A stretch of 64,000 nucleotides of DNA from Nocardiopsis metallicus (GTDB lineage Bacteria > Actinomycetota > Actinomycetes > Streptosporangiales > Streptosporangiaceae), in assembly GCF_014201115.1 (NCBI RefSeq), contig NZ_JACHDO010000001.1, positions 2,790,001 to 2,854,000 on the forward strand, in the 5' to 3' direction. The notes below the pieces were generated by a model. The model had not been told where the DNA came from. It searched no databases and was given only the letters and a program-made list of their open reading frames with translations. Each line of letters starts with the position of its first letter. Within the stretch, counting starts at the first letter, position 1. Shown piece by piece: positions 49,075-55,318 of the stretch. The position numbers and the translations under genes are program-made.

Positions 49075-49308
49075 TCAGAGTTGGGCATGGACCTCGCGCA
49101 CCCGGTTCAGGCACGCGAGCGCGAGGGCAGCAGTGTCGGTGTCCACATGCACGGCCAGCTCGCCGTCGTAGATGAGGGAAGCGGCCAGGGTCGGGATCCT
49201 GGCCAGGGGGACGGTGATCTCGATGTCACCGTCGTCGCCGGTGAGGCCGAGGGTCACCCGGTCAGTTGCATGGTCGATGAGGACCTTGGACACCGCTGTG
49301 GCCTTCAT
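49075..49308 (-). CDS. Small hypothetical protein
   Basis: 77 residues from ATG 49308, overlapping the upstream stop. MKATAVSKVLIDHATDRVTL, then DDGDIEITVPLARIPTLAAS and ALALACLNRVREVHAQL: beta-rich start, helical end. Function unknown. Confidence 0.65.
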   Translation of the reverse strand: MKATAVSKVLIDHATDRVTLGLTGDDGDIEITVPLARIPTLAASLIYDGELAVHVDTDTAALALACLNRVREVHAQL

Positions 49309-49790
49309 GAGTCGATCCTCTTGGGCTCGCCGGGACCGGCTGTGAGGAACGCCCCGTGGAAGTCCCGCAGCTCCTTCTTCGCGTTCGCGTAGAAGTCCTC
49401 CCCCTGGTCGGGGAAGGAGCGGCGGATCAGGATCATTGCCCGGTGGACCAAGCGGTCGAGGTCGCGCTTGACCACCAGCCGCTTGCACGCGACGCACGCG
49501 GACCAGGCACCGTCGTCCCGTTCCACGATTGAGCTGTCCTCGAACAGGTGCAGGGTCTCGAACATCTGGGCCGTGACGAAGACCCACTGGGGGTTGAGGC
49601 CGGAGCAGAAGTCGCACCGGCGTACCGCCTCGGACAGGTCGGCCGGGGCGGGGACGGCCTCGTGGTCGGCGTCGCTGCCGTGACGCCACTCCCAGGAGGT
49701 TTCACCCCACTGCTTCCATTCGATCGTGGTGATGCGCTCACCGCAGGTCGCGCACACGGTGACCAGACCGGACGTGGGGTGCTCGCTCAC
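49305..49790 (-). CDS. Hypothetical zinc-binding protein
   Basis: 161 residues, GTG start overlapping the upstream TGA. Three CxxC pairs (VCATCGER; CDFCSG; CVACKR) with an aromatic central part (NPQWVFVTAQMFETLHLFED) and a C-terminal helix (AKKELRDFHGAFLTAG). Looks like a treble-ribbon protein of actinophages/plasmids. No enzyme motif visible. Confidence 0.7.
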   Translation of the reverse strand: MSEHPTSGLVTVCATCGERITTIEWKQWGETSWEWRHGSDADHEAVPAPADLSEAVRRCDFCSGLNPQWVFVTAQMFETLHLFEDSSIVERDDGAWSACVACKRLVVKRDLDRLVHRAMILIRRSFPDQGEDFYANAKKELRDFHGAFLTAGPGEPKRIDS

Positions 49791-50218
49791 TGGCCTCCCT
49801 CCTTCGGCTCAGGAAGCTGGTCCTTCTCCGCGTGGTAGCGGTCCCAGGTGAAGAGACCCCTGTGGTGGGACAGCAACGGCTTGCCCTCGGGGGGCAGGTC
49901 GAACGGGCCCTCCCCGGTGAGCCTCCAGTGCTCGGCCGCGATCTCGTCGGTCGCGGCGTCGCGCTCGGCCCGGTCGGTGAACACCTGGCAGGTGATGTCG
50001 CCTTCGGTGTAGGTAGCCACCGCGTAGACGCCGTTCTGCTTGTCGTTGAGGTGGACGACGATGACCAGCGGCCACTTGCCGAGGTCCCACATGCCGAGCC
50101 CCCAGGCGGGGACGGGCTTCCAACCGAAGCGCAGGTTCTCCATCCACTCGTGTCCGTCACCGAAGACGGTCGGCGGCAGTACAGGGGCGTGCAGGTGTGC
50201 AGGGGTCAGCTCAGACAC
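49787..50218 (-). CDS. Hypothetical soluble protein
   Basis: 143 residues from GTG 50218 with GGAGGAG 4 bases upstream. Trp/Gly-rich (NLRFGWKPVPAWGLGMWDLG; WPLVIVVHLNDKQNGVYAVA; HWRLTGEGPFDLPPEGKPLL). Coupled at both ends to neighbours. No family recognised. Confidence 0.7.
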   Translation of the reverse strand: MSELTPAHLHAPVLPPTVFGDGHEWMENLRFGWKPVPAWGLGMWDLGKWPLVIVVHLNDKQNGVYAVATYTEGDITCQVFTDRAERDAATDEIAAEHWRLTGEGPFDLPPEGKPLLSHHRGLFTWDRYHAEKDQLPEPKEGGQ

Positions 50219-50663
50219 GGCGCTCCTCCAGCTCCACACCGGGGACGACCTCGTGAGCGGGGGCGGGGGTCCACTCCAGGTCGCGCCTCACCATCAACCG
50301 CGGGGCCGTGCCGGTGCTGACATCGCCGACCTGGAGGGCGGGGTCGGCGGTCCTGGGGATAAGCAGGCGCTCCAGATCGGTGAGGCAGAAGCACTCCCAC
50401 AGCGCCGCAGCGTCGGGAGCCGGACGCCAGTATCCGTAGGCCATCCACTTCTGCGTGTCGCGGTCCTGCCAGACCTCGGCCACCCACCAGTCGGCGAGGA
50501 ACGCCGAGTAGTGCAGGTGGATGACCGTCTCGGCCTGGGCCAGCTCCTCCTGATCGAACTTGCCGGGGATGTCGGCGAGGTTCGCCGGGAGGAAGTCATA
50601 CCCCCGCTCCTCGTGCTGCGTCTGGACCGAAGTGGTTTCGCACAGCGGGTTGTTCTCGTACAT
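50211..50663 (-). CDS. Hypothetical soluble protein
   Basis: 150 residues from ATG 50663 with GGAAGG upstream; earlier codons are low-complexity. NLADIPGKFDQEELAQAETV, FLADWWVAEVWQDRDTQKWM and WECFCLTDLERLLIPRTADP indicate a compact aromatic-rich domain. It overlaps the next gene by 8 bases. Function unknown. Confidence 0.7.
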   Translation of the reverse strand: MYENNPLCETTSVQTQHEERGYDFLPANLADIPGKFDQEELAQAETVIHLHYSAFLADWWVAEVWQDRDTQKWMAYGYWRPAPDAAALWECFCLTDLERLLIPRTADPALQVGDVSTGTAPRLMVRRDLEWTPAPAHEVVPGVELEERRV

Positions 50664-50703
50664 TGGGACTGCTGCCTTCCTGACTCGTCGGGTGGGACAA
50701 GCG

Positions 50704-50748
50704 CGCCCAGGCCGGGCACGGGTCTCTACTTCGCTCCCGGCCTGGGCG
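50704..50748 (-). terminator. 13-bp hairpin downstream of the gene at 50726
   Basis: CGCCCAGGCCGGG (50704-50716) pairs perfectly with CCCGGCCTGGGCG (50736-50748). It lies just upstream of the gene starting at 50663. Confidence 0.55.
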
Positions 50749-50754
50749 GTCGAC

Positions 50755-50800
50755 ACTGACGCCGCTGGTCCTGTTGAAGGATGGGACCAGCGGCGTCAGT
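50755..50800 (-). terminator. 17-bp hairpin
   Basis: A 17-base arm (50755-50771) is perfectly complementary to 50784-50800 with a 12-base loop. Together with the hairpin at 50704 it makes a strong double terminator between operons. Confidence 0.65.
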
Positions 50801-51006
50801 GCGTTCCGTGGTCGCCCCTTCGGGCGACGGGTAGTGGTAGTCCAAGGCGTGCAGGACCGCGTCCTCCACGGAGTCGTGGAAGCCGATCTCACCGGCGATG
50901 CCGTGCGCACCGATCACCCGGTACCGCGCAACTGCCGGTGGACCTGGGAGTAGCGGCCGTCCAGGATCGCCGCGAGGACGATGAGCGCGTCGGGACTCGG
51001 TGCCAT
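50801..51006 (-). pseudogene. Small gene with frameshift, N-terminus like that of the HNH gene
   Basis: ATG 51006 has AGGAG 6 bases upstream and reads MAPSPDALIVLAAILDGRYS, then hits a stop. Another frame continues ARYRVIGAHGIAGEIGFHDS and VEDAVLHALDYHYPSPEGAT. The leader and first codons (about 50950-51030) are nearly the same DNA as at 48360-48425, so this is a partial duplication of the HNH gene start fused to another gene. Its real end may lie at or before the hairpins. Confidence 0.45.
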
Positions 51007-51047
51007 GAGCAGCTCCTGGGATCGAGGAGGCGGTCGCCGAGGCACAG

Positions 51048-52259
51048 TCAGTCCTGCGCGCGCTCGGCATCGCGGGTCGGGGGCTGCTCGACTGACTCGA
51101 CCGGGGGAGGCTGCCACAGCCCGAGCCTGTCGAGGATTCGTCGGAGGAGGGTGGTCCTGGTGGCTCCTGAGTGAGCGGGGACGGACCAGGGCCGGGCCAG
51201 GGCCCGTTCCTCGCGCTCGGAACGCACAGCGGCCCAGTAGGCGAGAATCTCTCGGTGGTCAAGGGCCCGCTCGGAGGCGGCCATCTCTCGGTCGATCGCC
51301 TGATCGAGGCGAGCACGGGCGCTCTCGTCGCCGTGCTCCCGGACGAGCTCGGTGAGCTCGTGGACCGTGACGCGCAGCTCCTCGCGGGCCTGGGGCACCG
51401 CCATGGTCCGCTCGCGGGCATCAAGGGCGTCAGCGACCATCGAGGCGTCGGGCACTCCATGGTCGAGGACGCTTACGTCGATCACCGGCTGAGCCGGGCG
51501 ATTCTGCACCCGGTCCTTACGGACGAGCACGTAGGTGTCATTGACACCGCGGCGCTCGACGTGCTCGTTCCACAGGCGCGCCGTGAGGTCGAGCGCGTAG
51601 CAGGCGAACAGGAAGTGAGGGTCGTACTCGCGCAGGTCCCACTCCCAGGTGTCGGAGCCGACCTCGTCCTCATGCTCGGCGAGCCACATGCGGGCTTCCG
51701 GTTCGCTGTCGGCGTGCCGCCTGGCGTCGTCGAGGATCTCCTCTCGTCGCTCGGCTGGCGTCAGACGCGGGACCTCGACGTCGGCGAGCTCCCTGTAGTC
51801 GTGCTCCTCGACCAGGGCGTCGAAAGTCTCGTCGTCGATCCCGTCGACGCTCCAGAGGGCGGACAGGGCGGAGCGGGCCGCCTCGTGGCGCTCCTGCCGC
51901 AGCGTCGAGCCTTCAACCTTGGTCATTCGACGCCCGCCGAGGGCGGCACAGCTCTCCTCGGCGGCCCAGTGCGCGTCGAAGAGTTGTGCCCGCGCGTCCT
52001 CGTCGAGGCCGCGCAGCTCGTGGATGCGCGTCAGCAACGCGATCTGGCGGTCGCGGAACTCGCCAGCCTCGCTGCCGATCTCGTCGTGCCCCTCAAGGTG
52101 CTCGCGCACCTGCTGCAGGAACGAGTCGGGGTCGTACGTCTTGACGTCGACGAGACCGTGACCTTGGATCTTCTCCGCCCAGTAGCCCACGCTGATCGAT
52201 GGCGCGCCGTCGGTGTAGTGACCCTCGCTCTTGGCTGCGTGCGAGAAGAACTCCAGCAT
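51048..52259 (-). CDS. Conserved phage/plasmid-type protein, main part (in-frame UGA upstream)
   Basis: 403 residues from ATG 52259, mostly helical and acidic (LRGLDEDARAQLFDAHWAAE; LWSVDGIDDETFDALVEEHD; LREYDPHFLFACYALDLTAR). The frame extends 74 codons further upstream, past one TGA, to ATG 52481, and the extension fits the protein. The joined start (DVTTWPGHLATSGDIANGHV and REPDMLEFFSHAAKSEG) recalls a protein widespread in actinophages, which has no known function. The internal ATG at 52259 lacks a ribosome site, so the short form may not be made. Confidence 0.65.
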   Translation of the reverse strand: MLEFFSHAAKSEGHYTDGAPSISVGYWAEKIQGHGLVDVKTYDPDSFLQQVREHLEGHDEIGSEAGEFRDRQIALLTRIHELRGLDEDARAQLFDAHWAAEESCAALGGRRMTKVEGSTLRQERHEAARSALSALWSVDGIDDETFDALVEEHDYRELADVEVPRLTPAERREEILDDARRHADSEPEARMWLAEHEDEVGSDTWEWDLREYDPHFLFACYALDLTARLWNEHVERRGVNDTYVLVRKDRVQNRPAQPVIDVSVLDHGVPDASMVADALDARERTMAVPQAREELRVTVHELTELVREHGDESARARLDQAIDREMAASERALDHREILAYWAAVRSEREERALARPWSVPAHSGATRTTLLRRILDRLGLWQPPPVESVEQPPTRDAERAQD

Positions 52260-52481
52260 GTCGGGCTCACGGGCGAAGACGTGGCCGTTGGCGATGTCGC
52301 CGGAGGTGGCCAGGTGCCCCGGCCAGGTCGTGACGTCTCAGGACCACATCCGGGTTCCGGGGCCCTGGACGCGTAGGTGGCGATACAGCCCGTCGTCATG
52401 GAGAACGTGGAGCTCGTGGTGCTCGGTGTTCCTGCGAAAGTCAGCATAGGCCCGGGCGTAGGGGTTAACGGGGCGCGGCAT
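52260..52481 (-). pseudogene. N-terminal part of the preceding protein, cut by UGA
   Basis: MPRPVNPYARAYADFRRNTE, HDDGLYRHLRVQGPGTRMWS, then TGA at 52338-52340, then DVTTWPGHLATSGDIANGHV in frame into the gene from 52259. A Trp (TGG) at the TGA position would give RMWSWDVTTWPGHL. One G-to-A change explains the stop; sequence error is an alternative. Confidence 0.55.
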
Positions 52482-52496
52482 GAAGCACCTGCTCTT

Positions 52497-52898
52497 TCAG
52501 TGGAGGGTCCGGCAACCGGAGTCATGGGACTGCTTCCAGTCCACGCCGCAGTGCGGGCAGTGGTCGTAACCGACGCCGTAGGGCGTGGCATCGACACCGG
52601 TGCCGCGGCAGTCCGGGCAGGTCTCGCCGTCGGGCGACGAACCTCCGGTCCAACCGCGCTCGGACCGGCCCGTGCCCTTGCAGTTGAGGCAGTTCGGACG
52701 GTCATCGACGATCTCGTAGGGGCCGGTGGTGAGCAGGCTCAGGCCTCGGCCGGAGTCCCAGTCGACGTGGATCTGGCCAGCGTCGGCATGGACGGAGAGA
52801 ACCGTGCCGACAGTGCCGACCGGCAGCGATCTCGTGTCCTCAGTCACGATGCCGATGAGGCGGACGCGATCGCCGGGCCGCACAAGTTTCGGAGACAC
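52497..52898 (-). CDS. DUF4314-like domain plus DnaJ-type zinc motifs
   Basis: 133 residues from GTG 52898, GAGGAGG 4 bases upstream. Residues about 5-62 match the DUF4314 pattern (PGDRVRLIG...GTVGTVLSVH...HVDWDSGRG). The C-terminal half has CLNCKGTGRS, CPDCRGTG and CPHCG, zinc-coordinating CxxCxGxG repeats as in DnaJ. No J-domain is present. A small adaptor or chaperone-like protein seems possible. Confidence 0.75.
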   Translation of the reverse strand: MSPKLVRPGDRVRLIGIVTEDTRSLPVGTVGTVLSVHADAGQIHVDWDSGRGLSLLTTGPYEIVDDRPNCLNCKGTGRSERGWTGGSSPDGETCPDCRGTGVDATPYGVGYDHCPHCGVDWKQSHDSGCRTLH

Positions 52899-52960
52899 GG
52901 GTCCTCCTCGTTGTGAGTGGCGTGAGCAGGCAGGGACTGGGCGAGTTGAGTGACTGCGCA

Positions 52961-54064
52961 CTAGAAGTCGATCGCATGCTTCGGCGGCCGCTGGAGCAAC
53001 ACCGACGCACCCGCGAGGTCGGGCCCCTTGTCGCCCTCTCCCGCCTCGGCACGCTCCTGGTCGGTGCGCTTGTCGATGAGCTCGAAGGCACCGGCGGGCA
53101 GTGCGTAGCCGTCCGGGGTGGGAAGGGCGTCACGCATCCGCAAGCGCAGTTCGAGGTCCAAGCGCCAGCTCTCGATCGACTGCAGCGCGTCGCGGTCAAA
53201 GAGGTCGAGCTCTCCGACGATCTCGTCGGTGTCGCCGTCGGGCCAGGAGATGACCACGTGGACGGGATCCTGGCCCCGGCGGCTGGTGCGCTTGATGTTG
53301 AGGTCGCCGATGATCGCGGCGAAGTCCTCCCCCAGTCTCAGCTCGAAGGCGATGGCGCGCAGGTGGTCGAAGTTGAGGTCGACCTTGCGCGAGAACTCGA
53401 CGACCGCAGAGACCTCCGCCTCGGCGATCCCGGGCACCTGGTCGCGCAGGTATTCGGCGACGGTCTCGGGCCCTGGGTAGGCGAAGCGCATGTGGTAGTG
53501 GAACCGGCCCGGGCGGTTGAGTAGGTAGTCGCTCGTGCGGTGGAGCGAGTTGACCGAGAGGACGTAGAGGCGCTTCGTCGTCGAGAGGCCGTCGAAGAGC
53601 GAGAGGAACTGATTCTGCGCGGCCTCGTCGTCATCGACCGGCGCGAAGACCTTCTCGAACTCGTCGAAGACGACGAGGCACTCGCCGAGCTCGTCGAGGA
53701 AGGAGGCGAGGCCGGGCGTCGAGTGCTGGACCAGGACCGTCGGCAGCTTGTGCTCCTCGCGCATCTTCTCGGCGAGCATGCGGATCATCAGCGACTTCCC
53801 CATGCCCTTGTCGCCGGAGAGAATGACGCCGAGCGAGCGGCCCATCGCGGCGTAACCGGCGGCGATGCGGTTCACGCGCGCGGCGTGGCCGCCGTAGACG
53901 GCCTCGTCGCCCGGGGACAGAGGCTCGGTCTTGTGGAGGCTGTAGCCGGTCATTTCCGAGAATCGGATCGTGTAGGTCGAGACGGGGAGCCGGTCGAAGG
54001 TTTGGACCGAGTCGCCGTACAGGCGCAGAGCGCCTCCGGAGGAGACGATCGTGGTGGCGGGCAT
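52961..54064 (-). CDS. AAA+ family ATPase
   Basis: 367 residues. Walker A GDKGMGKS (84-91), Walker B LVVFDEFEK (Asp134, Glu135), sensor VLSVNSLHRTS and arginine finger NRPGRFHYHM, the order of classic AAA proteins. The N-terminal 75 residues are not recognised; the C-terminal 120 are beta-rich (DPVHVVISWPDGDTDEIVGE) with a helical lid (NFDHLRAIAFELRLGEDFAA). It would act as an oligomeric remodelling ATPase. Its target may be a product of the small downstream genes; not known. Confidence 0.85.
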   Translation of the reverse strand: MPATTIVSSGGALRLYGDSVQTFDRLPVSTYTIRFSEMTGYSLHKTEPLSPGDEAVYGGHAARVNRIAAGYAAMGRSLGVILSGDKGMGKSLMIRMLAEKMREEHKLPTVLVQHSTPGLASFLDELGECLVVFDEFEKVFAPVDDDEAAQNQFLSLFDGLSTTKRLYVLSVNSLHRTSDYLLNRPGRFHYHMRFAYPGPETVAEYLRDQVPGIAEAEVSAVVEFSRKVDLNFDHLRAIAFELRLGEDFAAIIGDLNIKRTSRRGQDPVHVVISWPDGDTDEIVGELDLFDRDALQSIESWRLDLELRLRMRDALPTPDGYALPAGAFELIDKRTDQERAEAGEGDKGPDLAGASVLLQRPPKHAIDF

Positions 54065-54110
54065 ACGTACTCGCTTTCGCAGGAGGTATGGGTGTTCGGA
54101 GGGCGTACGC

Positions 54111-54293
54111 TCAGCGCACCGGCATGAGGTGGCCGGTGGGCGGGTAGACGCCGTCGGGCTCGTCGAGGATGATGGCCGGGACGTCGCCCGGGGAGCCGAA
54201 GAGTTGCTTGGCGCGCTCGACGAGGGACTGCTGGCACCCCGCCGGGGACAGGAAGTGCTCGACGACGTGGCCGTCGCCTTAATCGGTGATGAC
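54111..54293 (-). pseudogene. Small gene with lost start and in-frame stop
   Basis: The frame VITD-(TAA at 54279)-GDGHVVEHFLSPAGC, CQQSLVERAKQLFGSPGDVP and AIILDEPDGVYPPTGHLMPV runs to a TGA at 54111. Its first codon position holds GTC where GTG is expected, and TAA where Tyr or Trp would fit. About 60 residues when intact. Confidence 0.45.
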
Positions 54294-54443
54294 CTAGTTC
54301 AGGCTCGCCGGGAGCCCGGTGCGTACCGGATGGTGCGTGGTGGACATGTAGATGCTGCTGGTGGCGAGCGCGACGGTCATCACCGCGGCGACGATGCCGA
54401 CCGCAGCCGCGCCAGCCAGCCAGGTGAGGCCGGTGCGGTTCAT
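54294..54443 (-). CDS. Small single-pass membrane protein
   Basis: 49 residues from ATG 54443: a transmembrane helix (LTWLAGAAAVGIVAAVMTVA) and a short polar tail. GAAGGGC upstream; ATGA overlap with the preceding mini-gene. Function unknown. Confidence 0.55.
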   Translation of the reverse strand: MNRTGLTWLAGAAAVGIVAAVMTVALATSSIYMSTTHHPVRTGLPASLN

Positions 54444-54529
54444 GCGTCGCGCCCTTCGAGGTCGAACAAGTCGTGGGCGTCCCGGGTGTGACCTTCGAGG
54501 CCGCAGTGGTCGCAGTGGTCGCAGTGCAC
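54440..54529 (-). CDS. 29-residue zinc-finger-like peptide
   Basis: GTG start at 54529 with AAGGAG 6 bases upstream. Contains HCDHCDHCGLEGHTRDAH: a CxxCxxC plus His arrangement fit for zinc. Stop overlaps the next ATG. Confidence 0.5.
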   Translation of the reverse strand: MHCDHCDHCGLEGHTRDAHDLFDLEGRDA

Positions 54530-54559
54530 GGGGCACTCCTTGTGCTCGGTACGGTGGGT

Positions 54560-54594
54560 GCGGGCCCCGGGTGTCTGCCGCATCCGGGGCCCGC
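54560..54594 (-). terminator. 11-bp hairpin
   Basis: GCGGGCCCCGG (54560-54570) pairs perfectly with CCGGGGCCCGC (54584-54594), directly after the stop of the gene at 54600. Likely terminator. Confidence 0.6.
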
Positions 54595-54599
54595 TCGGG

Positions 54600-54953
54600 T
54601 CAAGACTTGTAGCCCGCACGGCGGGCCTTGCTGGGGTTGTGGCCAGTCCAGACGGCAACGCGCCAGGAAGTGTTGGCGTAGTCGTCTCCAGACCCGGCAG
54701 CCTTCAGCACCTCGCGTGTTGCCTCCTCGGCGTTCATTGGCCTGAGCGCATAGAGCAGGTAGGCCTTGTCGATGGTCGCGACGGACAGGGACAGCAGGTG
54801 CAGGTAAGGGCTGTCACCAGGGCCGTGAAGCTCGCGACGGCGCTCCGCACACCCAAGCAGTCACAGGGCCTCAGCGGTGTACCATCCGGCAACCTGCCGG
54901 GCGGTCGTGGTTTTGTGGTCGGGGGTGGGATGCAGGGTGGCGAAGCTGGTCAT
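54600..54953 (-). pseudogene. Hypothetical gene with one in-frame UGA
   Basis: From ATG 54953 (ATGA overlap with the upstream gene): MTSFATLHPTPDHKTTTARQ, VAGWYTAEAL, TGA at 54861-54863, LLGCAERRRELHGPGDSPYL, HLLSLSVATIDKAYLLYALR and MNAEEATREVLKAAGSGDDY to a TGA at 54600. Trp at the TGA would give AEALWLLGCAE. 117 codons in one frame. After the stop, translation could restart only at the ATG of MNAEEATR (45 residues). Confidence 0.55.
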
Positions 54954-55186
54954 CGGGGCTCGCTCTTGGTGCACTTCTTGCAGACTTTGGTGGCGTCACG
55001 GGCGGGCAGGTACAAGTCGACGGTGGCTCCGCAACGGGTACCGAGCCCGACGGCGCCCTCGAGGATGTGCGGGGTTGTTCCGGGTCGGAGGATCCCGTAC
55101 CTGGTGGTGGCCCCATCCTCCCGGTCTTTTCTGAGAGCGTCGAGCTCGGAGGCTTCGCGGGGGGTGGCGTCGTAGGTGATGCCCAT
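54950..55186 (-). CDS. Small hypothetical protein with C-terminal CxxC
   Basis: 78 residues from ATG 55186 with GGAGGAG 3 bases upstream. Charged helix (DATPREASELDALRKDREDG), beta part (LEGAVGLGTRCGATVDLYLP) and an end KVCKKCTKSEPR. Probably binds zinc. Function unknown. Confidence 0.65.
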   Translation of the reverse strand: MGITYDATPREASELDALRKDREDGATTRYGILRPGTTPHILEGAVGLGTRCGATVDLYLPARDATKVCKKCTKSEPR

Positions 55187-55220
55187 CAGCTCCTCCGGTG
55201 GTGTGCCAGGCTGGTGGTGC

Positions 55221-55251
55221 GGGACGCCCTCAACCAATCTGAGGGCGTCCC
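55221..55251 (-). terminator. 12-bp hairpin after the helicase gene
   Basis: GGGACGCCCTCA (55221-55232) pairs perfectly with TGAGGGCGTCCC (55240-55251), 7-base loop. It ends the helicase transcript. Confidence 0.7.
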
Positions 55252-55318
55252 CCGTGTTGGGTCAGCCGCCTTCGGTGATGACCTGTCGTGCGAGGACGAT
55301 CAGCTCGTCGGCGGCGGA

